From Diphasiastrum complanatum (Eukaryota; Streptophyta; Lycopodiopsida; Lycopodiales; Lycopodiaceae), in assembly GCA_029204225.1 (NCBI GenBank), contig CM055105.1, forward strand, positions 48,001,688-48,065,687: a stretch of DNA of 64,000 bases. The letters are read 5' to 3'. This document shows, in pieces, positions 58,401 through 62,740 of the stretch. Both the position numbers and the translations under genes were made by a program. How positions within the stretch are numbered: the first letter of the stretch is position 1; the number at the start of each line of letters is the position of its first letter. A model generated the notes under the pieces. That model had not been told where the DNA came from, searched no databases, and was given only the letters and a program-made list of their open reading frames with translations.

Positions 58401-60082
58401 CAAGTTGGGTTCTTGTTCTTGTAGGGTTCTGCTAATGTTGGGAAGTCAACATTCATAAATGCCCTACTCAGTAAGTATCTGTTCCCTTTCATTGGATGTA
58501 CTAGATTCTCTCCATTACAGCTGATGTGTACGTTATCATCTGTCAAATTTGGAGAACTTATTGTGCAGAAGAGATGGCTCGAAGGGACTATATAGCTGCT
58601 GCAGCCCAAAAGTACAAACCCATTCAGTCAGCAATGCCCGGAACTACAATTGGCATCATCCCGATAAATGCATTTTCCGGTGGTGGAGTAAGCATCCTAC
58701 CTAGCCCACTGCTAAGGACTAAATCTTGTACCTTGCTGTATCCACCAAAGAACTTGCTGAGGCTGTTTCGATATTCTTAAACTCAAATTTTTTGTTTTCT
58801 AATTTTATCATGTGGATGCAGCGGGCACTCCTACATGATCTTTCCTTGGTTACTATGGATCTTTATCCATTTTGTAGTTTATAATGGTGACTTGGAATCT
58901 CAAATAGCTTCTTCTTGGATCCTTAAGTAAGGCAGGACTAATATCTTGTTTTTCCATTGAGATGTTCACAGAGTTTAATTGACACACCAGGAGTTCACCT
59001 TCACCATCGCATTCAAACTGCTGTTGAGCCAAAGGATCTTCCACTGCTAGCTCCCCGTGGTCGAGTGAGGACACAGATTGTATCAAGTCCTGACACTCCA
59101 GACAAAGCTCATATACAACCAGAGTTAACTGAGACTGCAGACCATTCTGATGATCAACAAAAAACGTTTGGTGTTCTAGAGGATCATTTTAGCACAGACT
59201 CAACAACAGGATTGTGCACTGGTCTTGTGGGTACAACTTTGTTCTGGGGAGGCGTTGTTAGAATAGACGTACTGAAGGTGAGTTTCTTAATAGGAGAAGT
59301 CCACTTGACTTTTAGGAGATTGTTCATTTGCTGACTTGCAGCGGAATGCGTTCCGCTACAAAAACATTCCAGAATGAGCATTCTGGACAGTGGAAGGCTG
59401 TCTGGAATGCAATCTTTTTTTTAATCTTTCTTTTTTAAAGGAAAAAACAATCTGTTGCAGATTTGATACCGCTTTTCCTACATATGATATTTTGAAAGAC
59501 ACTTTTGAATACTAGGTACAAAGTCAGGGGACATGCTTGGTTCTGAACACCATTTTTTTTCTCTCGGAGCTTTTAGAATTGACTCTCTTTTTGGCATGGG
59601 CGAGCATATCCCAGTTTACATTATTGAGGTTTCAACTTCATTGTTGTTGGCTTCAAATGTATCACAATCTCATTTCAGTTGTCTTTGGAACTTTTAGATG
59701 AATGTTAAAAAATAGCTTCTACAAAAAAGAAAGTGCAATTGACAGTTCCCCTAAAAAAATTTCAACAAAACACAAAAAAAAATTAAGTTAAAAAAACAAA
59801 TTTCCAAATTTTTTTTTTTTTTTTGATCTGGGAAATTCTAATCCTAGTTACCAGACTGTGGTCTGGAATGCGTTGCCATTCCGGAACACATTCTGACACA
59901 TTCTGGAACGAGCTGCATCTCTAGGCTGCACATATGAAATGCTGTTTGGTTCTTGTCAGATAATGTATGGCTAAAACCAGCTCTGAATGCAGGCATCTCG
60001 AACTACGAAGTTGATATTTTTTGGCCCTAATGTGCTACCTATAATCACTATGCTGACCAGAGAAGCTGATGCATTTTATCAT
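10594..60082 (+). CDS. BPG2: BPG2-like chloroplast circularly permuted GTPase, exons 1-10 (3' end outside window)
   Basis: YqeH/BPG2 proteins are GTPases that act in chloroplast rRNA processing and ribosome assembly; loss in Arabidopsis gives pale green plants (family knowledge). Ten exons join in frame to 511 residues: 10594-11112, 38137-38319, 49321-49407, 49668-49747, 50937-51018, 56149-56169, 58425-58470, 58569-58687, 58972-59277, 59993-60082. Residues 1-85 are Ser/Thr/Arg/His-rich and look like a transit peptide. A zinc finger uses C148, C151, C185 and C188. GTPase motifs come in permuted order: G4 TKVD (262-265), G5 SAK (298-300), G1 GSANVGKS (325-332), G2 PGTT (363-366), G3 DTPG (383-386). 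A C-terminal domain starts with [12 protein letters not shown]. The last donor (60083) leads on; the final 100-150 residues are not in the window. No stop or frameshift is seen. Of 49.5 kb only 1.5 kb is coding. Confidence 0.92.
11113..12350 (+). other. Intron 1, first 1.2 kb, no gene seen
   Basis: Starts with donor GTAGCT. AT-rich intronic sequence; a string GAGAGCTCTCAATTTCACAAA recurs at about 11868 and 11917 as a short direct repeat. No coding signal recognised. Confidence 0.5.
12351..12600 (-). other. Short open frame of unknown origin
   Basis: The minus strand is open at 12560-12351 (69 codons, with [18 protein letters not shown]). I do not recognise a domain. It may be debris of a LINE-like element. 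Confidence 0.2.
12600..13140 (-). pseudogene. Ty3/gypsy 3' end remnant with PPT and LTR start
   Basis: Minus strand: a degraded C-terminal pol with [10 protein letters not shown] and [14 protein letters not shown] is followed by a purine tract GGGAGGAAGAA and then TGTTGCATCC, a plausible LTR start (about 12783). The same layout (AAGGGGGGAAGAA then TGTCATGCCC) is seen at 62084-62107. The LTR itself continues leftwards, badly decayed. Confidence 0.5.
13218..13705 (+). pseudogene. Ty3/gypsy integrase C-terminus with chromodomain
   Basis: Two frames. The first reads [20 protein letters not shown] then [17 protein letters not shown] (the GPF/Y module). The second (13439-13705) has KERL..KDSL followed by [23 protein letters not shown] and EDTWERE, a chromodomain. 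Stop at 13703-13705. The frameshift is near 13430. It resembles the pol end of the element at 14434-27274 and is probably an older relative into whose 3' region that element inserted. Confidence 0.75.
13706..14433. other. Flank of the gypsy insertion; TTCGAA-rich and simple repeats
   Basis: Probably the 3' LTR region of the older gypsy. It contains several GGTTCGAA strings (13880-13985), A/T runs, and a G-run next to the 5' end of the inserted element. Confidence 0.4.
14034..14096 (+). repeat. (AG)n microsatellite
   Basis: About 31 uninterrupted AG units. Confidence 0.95.
14434..14880 (+). repeat. 5' LTR of outer gypsy
   Basis: Begins TGTTAGGGACCCAAC and ends GTAAGATTGTAACA. Matches 26827-27274 over its full length. 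Confidence 0.95.
14883..14894 (+). promoter_or_regulatory. Primer-binding site of outer gypsy
   Basis: TGGTATCAGAGC, complementary to the 3' end of plant initiator-Met tRNA, 2 bp after the LTR. Confidence 0.9.
14895..15755 (+). other. Untranslated leader of outer gypsy
   Basis: No ORF of interest. GC-rich with repeated GCCACGTGGCA-like strings (about 15074, 15244). Confidence 0.7.
15756..17945 (+). pseudogene. Outer gypsy gag-protease-RT ORF with internal RT deletion
   Basis: 729 codons from ATG 15756 ([12 protein letters not shown]). Retrotransposon gag domain about residues 65-235; basic linker; zinc knuckle [14 protein letters not shown] (288-301); protease core FDDGSTHNF (about 364-372); RT from about 575 ([28 protein letters not shown]). 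After KIDLRSG (about 669) the sequence jumps in frame to [13 protein letters not shown], so about 55-60 codons of the RT palm, including the FGL.NAP.TF region, are missing. YLDD (673-676) is kept. It ends at TAA 17943-17945 where the homologous frame continues (IDPNKV), which suggests a sense-to-stop mutation. Confidence 0.9.
17946..18286 (+). pseudogene. Outer gypsy RT-RNase H segment before the nested insertion
   Basis: Same frame as the ORF upstream: [46 protein letters not shown] is the first RNase H catalytic block. The coding sequence is cut by the nested element after GGTAG (18282-18286). Confidence 0.9.
18287..18644 (-). repeat. 3' LTR of inner gypsy
   Basis: On the plus strand it begins TGTAATAGATCC and ends GCTCGTAACA. 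It has T where the other copy has C at three sites (in GA[T]GTGG, ACGA[T]CCTG, GTAT[T]TGAC). Confidence 0.95.
18645..18657 (-). other. Polypurine tract of inner gypsy
   Basis: Minus strand AAGGGGGAGGGAG directly before the 3' LTR; primer for plus-strand DNA synthesis. Confidence 0.85.
18656..20515 (-). pseudogene. Inner gypsy RNase H end, integrase and chromodomain
   Basis: Open for 607 codons from 20479. It starts with [18 protein letters not shown] and [14 protein letters not shown] (RNase H end, with a short loss before [15 protein letters not shown]). An acidic Ser-rich spacer follows. The integrase zinc-binding region (H.GI.KT, C..CQ.NK) and core come next, with catalytic Asp in SMDFIVG, Asp in SDRDSKF and Glu in [10 protein letters not shown]. 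The GPF-type module and a chromodomain-like end ([19 protein letters not shown]) close it. Integrase itself looks intact. A frameshift near 20530 separates it from the RT part. Confidence 0.9.
20530..21021 (-). pseudogene. Inner gypsy RT thumb and RNase H start
   Basis: 163 codons with [56 protein letters not shown] and [14 protein letters not shown], then a stop caused by a one-base frame change at about 20533. It continues the RT of 23342-21036 in another frame. Confidence 0.9.
21036..23342 (-). pseudogene. Inner gypsy gag-protease-RT, catalytic box deleted
   Basis: 768 codons from [14 protein letters not shown]. Gag domain about 100-270 ([36 protein letters not shown]). Zinc knuckle [14 protein letters not shown] (323-336). 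Protease [10 protein letters not shown] (D415). RT with [34 protein letters not shown] and [10 protein letters not shown]. At FVVVFL the expected DDIL-type catalytic box is gone and the frame shifts to AKRGRSI and a stop. The following DNA resumes in another frame with [12 protein letters not shown] deletion of about 19 bp explains both the loss and the shift. Confidence 0.9.
23343..24297 (-). other. Untranslated leader of inner gypsy
   Basis: About 950 bp between PBS and gag start. It carries a repeated AGCGCTGG string (GGTCCAGCGCTG-like, about 23930, 24010, 24105, 24195). No coding function is seen. Confidence 0.6.
24298..24310 (-). promoter_or_regulatory. Primer-binding site of inner gypsy
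   Basis: Minus strand TGGTATCAGAGCC, initiator-Met tRNA type, next to the 5' LTR. Confidence 0.9.
24312..24669 (-). repeat. 5' LTR of inner gypsy
   Basis: Same ends as the 3' copy, 355 of 358 positions identical. Confidence 0.95.
24675..25826 (+). pseudogene. Outer gypsy RNase H end and integrase core, several breaks
   Basis: Continues the outer element after the nested insertion. RNase [46 protein letters not shown]. Integrase: zinc region in shifted frames (breaks near 25020, 25280 and 25385), then [27 protein letters not shown], and DHPESDG followed by a TAG (25721-25723) where the family has Gln (DGQTER). The reading then goes on as [22 protein letters not shown] and IEFAY up to the 0.33-kb insertion. 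Confidence 0.88.
25827..26160. mobile_element. 0.33-kb insertion of unknown type inside integrase
   Basis: The integrase reading stops after IEFAY (25825) and resumes at [14 protein letters not shown] (26161). About 334 bp between have no pol homology and are AT-rich in the right half. The right end carries two CACGTG strings. I could not prove terminal inverted repeats or a clean target duplication, so the class is open. Confidence 0.6.
26161..26826 (+). pseudogene. Outer gypsy integrase C-terminus, chromodomain and PPT
   Basis: First frame: [57 protein letters not shown] (GPF/Y module), [11 protein letters not shown], then TGA. The second part in the same frame region (26590-26799) has [11 protein letters not shown] and [12 protein letters not shown] with DDTWEKE, a chromodomain. 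PPT AAGGAAGAGGGAA at 26814-26826 abuts the 3' LTR. Confidence 0.88.
26827..27274 (+). repeat. 3' LTR of outer gypsy
   Basis: 448 bp, begins TGTTAGGGACCCAAC, ends GATTGTAACA, then GGGGG target duplication inside a longer G run. Confidence 0.95.
27275..28940. other. Intron 1, unassigned TE debris
   Basis: Starts with a G-run and TTCGAA-rich stretch (27298-27376). It then resembles an LTR end at about 27770 (GGGGATTCTAACA), perhaps the rest of the older gypsy LTR that was split by the outer element. From 27780 to 28940 there is no clear domain. Short repeated phrases such as CAGGTTGTTG(G/T)TTAGCCT occur at 28724 and 28755. Confidence 0.4.
28960..29711 (+). pseudogene. Copia protease and integrase N-terminal part
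   Basis: [18 protein letters not shown] is the copia protease active site with its usual surroundings. Next come [29 protein letters not shown] and [15 protein letters not shown] (the HHCC zinc domain of integrase), then HSDVCGPM with the first catalytic Asp and [10 protein letters not shown]. The frame then runs into unrelated codons and stops at 29778. Gag is missing. Confidence 0.88.
29781..31345 (-). pseudogene. Copia integrase core, RT start and RNase H end (inverted segment)
   Basis: Minus strand, reading from 31345: [25 protein letters not shown] (second Asp), [20 protein letters not shown] (Glu), then a stop in YEVWYG*KPSVSH, then [14 protein letters not shown] spacer with repeated FGQQS.. 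phrases follows (about 30620-30450), then the RT start [15 protein letters not shown] and [22 protein letters not shown]. After FAPTARI the RT core is missing and the sequence jumps to the RNase H end ([30 protein letters not shown]), shifted in frame, stop at about 29808. Confidence 0.85.
31346..31744 (+). repeat. Probable remainder of the copia 3' LTR
   Basis: No coding sequence. Ends TTGATTCTGGATTCCTACA (31719), the usual style of a copia LTR end; includes TTAGTCAAGTTATTGGACAGCC. Assigned by position only, as no second LTR copy is in the window. Confidence 0.4.
31745..32170 (+). pseudogene. LINE ORF1 remnant (RRM-like part)
   Basis: In shifting frames: [52 protein letters not shown]. The same order is seen in the better copy at 36776-37140 ([46 protein letters not shown]). 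Confidence 0.8.
32190..34536 (+). pseudogene. LINE ORF2: endonuclease and reverse transcriptase
   Basis: APE-type endonuclease blocks: [20 protein letters not shown] (catalytic Glu), [23 protein letters not shown] (GDFNA), and [10 protein letters not shown]. The longest open piece is 32684-34114 (476 codons). RT blocks: [51 protein letters not shown] (motif A), and after a frameshift near 34110 [33 protein letters not shown] (catalytic YADD), LKTKVMVFN and YTYLGVLF. The clade within LINEs is not fixed. Confidence 0.88.
35083..35498 (+). pseudogene. LINE ORF2 C-terminal cysteine/histidine region
   Basis: Reads [38 protein letters not shown] (C-x2-C-x9-H-x4-C) and PVYYEIR, a zinc-binding motif common at the end of LINE ORF2. 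Between 34536 and 35083 the frame is broken by several stops. Confidence 0.75.
36207..37192 (+). pseudogene. LINE ORF1 protein, one frameshift
   Basis: Starts [16 protein letters not shown] (Ser/Pro-rich). A frame change at about 36365-36390 is followed by 268 codons open to the TGA at 37190. Four-fold (C/T)TCCAGACA repeats give [11 protein letters not shown]. Residues about 85-145 of the joined product form a coiled coil ([38 protein letters not shown]). Then an RRM-like part with [16 protein letters not shown] and a basic C-terminus. L1-type ORF1 proteins have this coiled coil + RRM layout and bind their own RNA. The frameshift lies at the repeat and could be recent. Confidence 0.75.
37376..37458 (+). 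repeat. (TC)n microsatellite tail
   Basis: About 40 CT units directly after the LINE-type 3' end. Confidence 0.95.
37459..38136 (+). other. Last part of intron 1
   Basis: AT-rich single-copy-like sequence up to the acceptor TTGCAG. No TE domain seen. Confidence 0.5.
38137..38319 (+). CDS. BPG2: BPG2-like exon 2: second half of zinc finger
   Basis: 61 codons (residues 174-234). Acceptor TTGCAG at 38131-38136. It encodes [15 protein letters not shown], the second cysteine pair, then [16 protein letters not shown] and SAEELRARL, ending VLVIKL. Donor TTG|GTATAC. Phase 0 at both ends, so it fits exon 1 across the 27-kb intron. Confidence 0.93.
38320..39093 (+). other. Start of intron 2, no gene seen
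   Basis: AT-rich, without recognisable element or coding signal. Confidence 0.5.
39094..39165 (-). mobile_element. LINE 3'-end fragment
   Basis: The minus strand reads TAATAAAGCTTTCTTTCTTTC preceded by ATTTTGGCACATACAAACAT, matching the common 3' end (TTTTGGCATGGAAAAGACATTAATAAAGC then TTTC units). A 5'-truncated insertion of the local LINE family. Confidence 0.65.
39411..39545 (-). mobile_element. LTR fragment (GATCTAGTGCAGTA family)
   Basis: Plus-strand GTTAAAATCCTGTTAGGATC, then CTAGTGCAGTACATTTAGAG and CACAAACTGCATGAAAAG, GGTCGGGCCCAATATGGCC. Matches the first 230 bp of 43580-44052 with an internal loss of about 90 bp. The PBS side is missing. Confidence 0.75.
39546..41990 (-). other. 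Intron 2, unassigned, with a 201-codon open frame
   Basis: The minus strand is open at 40782-40177 for 201 codons ([19 protein letters not shown] and [17 protein letters not shown]). A shorter frame at 39656-39453 ([20 protein letters not shown]) looks like a helical gag-type piece. I recognise no domain with confidence. It may be the internal region of an LTR element, since an LTR fragment lies just to the left. Confidence 0.3.
41995..42090 (+). repeat. Short tandem duplication AAAAGCAATGTATTGAGAGAGAACAT
   Basis: The phrase AGCAATGTATTGAGAGAGAA occurs at about 42028 and 42068, with a related GAGAGAGAACAT at 41998. It lies just outside the palindrome described next. Confidence 0.7.
42244..42683 (+). 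mobile_element. LTR, left arm of palindrome
   Basis: 440 bp, begins TGTTAGAAATCAG, ends AGGATTTTAACA. It is followed by TGGTGTCAGAGC (42684-42695), a primer-binding site one base different from TGGTATCAGAGC. Confidence 0.88.
42684..42695 (+). promoter_or_regulatory. Primer-binding site, left arm
   Basis: TGGTGTCAGAGC directly after the LTR; initiator-Met tRNA type. Confidence 0.8.
42696..43057 (+). pseudogene. Leader/gag-start of the LTR element, left arm
   Basis: An 81-codon frame begins [20 protein letters not shown] and includes [19 protein letters not shown] near-identical frame (43580-43335, minus) is in the right arm. It resembles the start of a gag-like product, but no known domain is visible. 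Confidence 0.45.
43580..44052 (-). mobile_element. LTR, right arm of palindrome
   Basis: 473 bp on the minus strand, begins TGTTAGAAAATCAG (44052), ends TGATTTTAACA (43580). The PBS TGGTGTCAAAGC follows at 43579-43568. It contains about 37 bp absent from the left copy. Confidence 0.88.
44299..44885 (-). mobile_element. LINE 3'-end fragment, minus strand
   Basis: Minus strand: TTTGACATGTACTCTTTAGT, CTTATATGTTTTTTGGCATAG, AAAAGACACTAATGAAGC, then TTTC units (44311-44299). This matches the 3' UTR of the LINE at 35860-35950. Upstream (to about 44885) the sequence may be more of the LINE 3' region; the coding match is not clear. Confidence 0.6.
44886..46880. other. Intron 2, unassigned
   Basis: No gene recognised. 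Two short GAAACGCGTTTC-type blocks occur (45390-45460 and 46258-46335). The minus strand at 46200-45750 has fragments of an old coding region ([26 protein letters not shown]) of unknown origin. Confidence 0.35.
46881..47345 (-). other. Probable continuation of the gag remnant
   Basis: The minus strand has a 117-codon frame (47344-46991) directly after the gag-like frame, without a recognisable protease motif. Confidence 0.25.
47347..47990 (-). pseudogene. Copia-type gag fragment with zinc knuckle
   Basis: The minus strand encodes [36 protein letters not shown] (C-x2-C-x4-H-x4-C) and a second, damaged knuckle [15 protein letters not shown]. Typical of a nucleocapsid region; pol is not seen. 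Confidence 0.65.
47991..49320 (+). other. Rest of intron 2
   Basis: Includes a TTCGAA-rich block (48165-48258), a palindromic GGAATGCATTCC block (48945-49020) with a T-run, and the acceptor CCACAG before exon 3. No gene seen. Confidence 0.5.
49321..49407 (+). CDS. BPG2: BPG2-like exon 3
   Basis: 29 codons (235-263): [19 protein letters not shown] then [10 protein letters not shown]. The VD.LDF.GSF block is typical of YqeH-type GTPases before G4. The exon ends inside the G4 motif (TK|VD). Acceptor CCACAG, donor AAG|GTATTA. Confidence 0.93.
49668..49747 (+). CDS. BPG2: BPG2-like exon 4
   Basis: 80 bp. Completes G4 with VDLLPKGTD and continues [17 protein letters not shown] plus a split Lys codon. 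Acceptor TTGTAG, donor CTGAA|GTGAGT (phase 2). Confidence 0.92.
49748..50936 (+). other. Intron 4 (1189 bp)
   Basis: Donor GTGAGT, acceptor CATCAG. No TE or gene recognised. The open frame 50643-50960 crosses into exon 5 in a different frame and is not a gene. Confidence 0.6.
50937..51018 (+). CDS. BPG2: BPG2-like exon 5
   Basis: 82 bp. The first G completes the split Lys, followed by [18 protein letters not shown] and [12 protein letters not shown] is the G5 motif. Acceptor CATCAG, donor CAG|GTAAAT. The phase agrees with exon 4. Confidence 0.9.
51019..55094 (+). other. Intron 5, left part
   Basis: AT-rich. The minus strand at 52580-51942 has a broken Gln/Ser/Leu-rich reading ([20 protein letters not shown] at its start, [17 protein letters not shown] later) which may be an old gag-like protein; I cannot assign it. 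Otherwise no feature is supported. Confidence 0.35.
55103..55786. mobile_element. hAT-like MITE, 684 bp
   Basis: Flanked by a perfect 8-bp target duplication GTAGCATG (55095-55102 and 55787-55794). Ends are inverted repeats: CTTAGAAACCTGTTCC on the left and, reverse-complemented, CTTAGTTGCCCGTTCC on the right (12 of 16 match). Both subterminal regions hold GGAACG palindromes. No transposase is encoded. An 8-bp TSD is the signature of the hAT superfamily; the family itself is not known to me. Confidence 0.75.
55534..55713 (+). repeat. Two-copy tandem repeat of about 89 bp inside the MITE
   Basis: CCACGTTATATATATCCGAG begins each unit (about 55536 and 55625) and GTTAAAAA ends it. The units differ at about a dozen positions. 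Confidence 0.8.
55795..56148 (+). other. Right end of intron 5
   Basis: Contains another short GGAACGCG palindromic block (56028-56085). Ends in acceptor TTGTGCAG before the microexon. Confidence 0.5.
56149..56169 (+). CDS. BPG2: BPG2-like exon 6, 21-nt microexon
   Basis: Seven codons, GRDVYIL, the strand that leads into the P-loop in this family. Acceptor TTGTGCAG, donor CTG|GTAAAG, phase 0. It lies between introns of 5.1 and 2.3 kb. It is too short for ORF finding, but the residues are what the family needs at this point. Confidence 0.88.
56170..58424 (+). other. Intron 6 (2255 bp), possible TE debris
   Basis: Open frames at 57173-57559 (plus) and 57810-57424 (minus) are 128 codons each and overlap. 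Neither shows a domain that I recognise, so I do not call a gene. Confidence 0.4.
58425..58470 (+). CDS. BPG2: BPG2-like exon 7: G1 P-loop
   Basis: 46 bp encoding [15 protein letters not shown] plus one base. GSANVGKS fits the Walker A pattern GxxxxGKS. Acceptor TTGTAG, donor CTCA|GTAAGT (phase 1). Confidence 0.94.
58569..58687 (+). CDS. BPG2: BPG2-like exon 8: G2 region
   Basis: 119 bp. Two bases complete Lys340, then [20 protein letters not shown] and [23 protein letters not shown] is the G2 threonine motif. Acceptor GTGCAG, donor GGA|GTAAGC, phase 0. Intron 7 before it is only 98 bp. Confidence 0.93.
58972..59277 (+). CDS. BPG2: BPG2-like exon 9: G3 motif and linker
   Basis: 102 codons (380-481): [20 protein letters not shown] and [12 protein letters not shown], then a Ser/Thr/Asp-rich variable stretch (about 412-465), then [19 protein letters not shown] is G3. 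Acceptor TTCACAG, donor AAG|GTGAGT. Confidence 0.93.
59278..59992 (+). other. Intron 9 with two GGAATGCGTTCC-type blocks
   Basis: Blocks at 59338-59415 and 59860-59930, each next to a T- or A-run. No gene. Confidence 0.55.
59993..60082 (+). CDS. BPG2: BPG2-like exon 10
   Basis: 30 codons (482-511): [20 protein letters not shown] then [10 protein letters not shown]. The F.GP....... ...T..AD.FY pattern is that of the family's C-terminal domain. Acceptor ATGCAG, donor CAT|GTAAGT. I found no further exon before 64000. Confidence 0.9.
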
Positions 60083-62083
60083 GTAAGTTTTGTTACAAAA
60101 GAAAATGATCACATGATAGAACTGGAATCCATAAGATATTTAATGAACATATATATCAGTGATTCTTATAAATATCATTGATCTGGATAAAACAACTCTG
60201 TTTGTGCATTTAGATCTTTGCTGCATTTAAAGGATTTTCCTATAGCTTTTAAAGAGCATTTTGATATTTTCTTCTTGTCAAGATAGTGATGTTATGAAAG
60301 TATACAAGGCCATTGAATTGCCCTGTGCAGTGTATCTGTTTGCTTCAATAGACAGAAATGGTCAGATGCTATCCTTGATTCTGTCTACAATTGGAGCAAA
60401 TGTAAAATCATGAGGATCTTGGGTATCTTTGCTAGTACTTCGTGATATAAATATTTGCTTCAAAGTGGTCCATTGCTGCACTCCACTGCTGCATTGGCCA
60501 GTTTTGAGTAACAATCAGCTAGACCAGTGTTGGGCAGTTCTCACATATTTAGGACACTACCGGTTCAGGGCATTGCCATCTTTGAAACCAAGAATTGCAA
60601 ATTCATGGAATTTTGACATCCTCCTGCTTACCGGTTCGTAACTTCATAATCAAATCCTACAAAATAAGTCTTAGCAGTTGTAAATCTGACAGTTATTTTC
60701 CAAAGGTTCCAATATAAGGCTCTCTATAGATATTTTCTTAGTATTTAATAATAGCAATTATACATATATATGTTAGAAGACTTCATAAGAAACACAAAAG
60801 TCATGCTTCACACTCAAACGAACTTTAGGTGCAACGATTTACTTCACGGGCGAGGTCTCTGGTTCAAAAGAAATCAACAATCCAAACAATGTGACTTATA
60901 TGCAAGCCGGTAAAAAAAAGTCTTGTTGAACACCATTTGACACTCCAATCATCAACTACTTGTAAAAAACCCAAACTCAGTGAAGCCTACGTTCTCATCT
61001 AGCGTGATGTCCTGTACGTATTCCCTTGGTATTTGTTACTCGTGTTTCTGTCCATAAGCACTTCTTCTAGTTTTATGCTACCTATTTCCTTTATTGTCTC
61101 CATTGTTTATAATTTTCTGTTGTTAATATCTTCCCTTCATTTCTGTGAAGGCATTGAGAGCTAGGGTAGACATTCCCTGTAAAAGTTTTGCTGCATTGAA
61201 GCTTCCCTTGTTTTGGAAAATAAACCTATTTGGGCTTCACCAATAGATTTCTTTTCTTTTCTATTAAGAAATTTTTCATGAAGGAAGTTGCAGATAGATT
61301 TCAATACATACAACATTCTGACATGCTGAGTTCTGAAATGCTGGAACTAAATGGAATTTGGCTAAAAAAACATCAGGATTAGGCTTATGGCATAGTGTAA
61401 GTCTGAATGATCGTTAAGAAGTACTTCAGGTGCAAGAAGATCATTATTGCTACAGACAACCATGTTGTTACTGGTGAAATAGTCAGTTCTGCATGGAGCC
61501 GTAATGACTCTTCTGTGGGCCTGTAAAATGACATGTCAATCTGCAGCAAAGGAAGCATTCTCAGTAACTCCAAATGCTGCAACTTGGCACCATCACACCT
61601 ATAAAGTCCTCAATCCAAGGATCCTATTCTAAGCATGCCAATCACAAGCAACACAAGGGAACCTGATGGTGGACAAACCAACCCAACCAAACCTAGATCG
61701 AACGGATCTAGCCCCCAAGCTATGGATCAATCACTCAGAGAGGAATGAGGCATCACACCAGCAGCCTGCCACCGGTCATGCTATCAAGCATACACTAGTG
61801 AGAGCCCAATAGGTATACTTATACCCTCCAAGGCCCATGCACCACTAGTAGTGCACTGTGACACCTCACTGGACACCTCTGCAGCCTATTTGAGCCACGT
61901 CATCCAGTTCCCCAATGACTCACTGATAGACCCATACAAATCCACCATCAAGTGGTTAGGCCTACAACCATTAATTATGACCATGTACACATAAGGGCCC
62001 CAATTCCCTTATAGTCACAATTAACTTACGGGTTGTTGGTCTACCGGTCCCTAGCGTGGATACGCTACCCGAGACCAGTCATG
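60083..62083 (+). other. Probable intron 10, first part
   Basis: Donor GTAAGT at 60083. I see no further BPG2 exon. From about 61600 the sequence becomes richer in C and is probably the LTR of the gypsy remnant to the right (LTR edge at 62092, other edge unknown). Confidence 0.45.
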
Positions 62084-62740
62084 GGCATGACATTCTTCCC
62101 CCCTTATTTAAGTTCTGTCCTCAGAACTTAAAACTGGGAAAGATCCTCCTTAAGCTTCCTTCTTGTTCCTAGGAATCGTCATCGTCTGTATATCCCTTCC
62201 ATCGAACCAGATGCTCGATAACTATACGATTTCTCAATTGTTTAGTTCCTGTTTCCAAGATCTTTCCGGGTTCAAGTGGAGACACACCCGATGATTCATC
62301 CAACAGGTCCAGGATGCTTTCCTTCACGTAGACTCTTCTTGAGACGGCTAACGTGAAACACGGGATGCACTTGAGATCCTTCCGGGAGTTTCATTCGGTA
62401 AGCTAAGGATCCGATCTTTTTCAAGATCTTAAACGGTCCTCTATATCTAGGGGATGATTAGTAATGCTAGCCGGTACGCATTACACTTGAATCCATCGAG
62501 ATTCTCAAAAATACCCAACCCCCCCACTTGGAAGTCTCTCGGCGATCTTTTCAGACTTGCATCATTCTCACGTGCAATCTGTAGCATTTCCTGCATATCA
62601 TGTAGGAAATCCGCTACTTTTTGAACTTTGAACGCCCGAGTCTTTACCGCAATGGGTGATATAGGTTTAAAATTATATGTAAACACGCACGGGCTATAAC
62701 CGGTAGCCAAATGCTTACTATAACCCAATCTCCATCAAGG
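62084..62740 (-). pseudogene. Ty3/gypsy integrase C-terminal remnant with PPT and LTR edge
   Basis: Minus strand: [39 protein letters not shown] (as in the outer gypsy at 26200-26310), and then, in broken frames, the GPF-type and chromodomain region. PPT AAGGGGGGAAGAA lies at about 62105-62093 and TGTCATGCCC begins the LTR at 62092 going left. It is cut on its 5' side at about 62740. Confidence 0.7.

Noticed and set aside
60429-60641. Candidate further BPG2 exon (70-codon frame)
   Set aside because: No similarity to the family's C-terminal residues and no suitable splice pair in the right phase.
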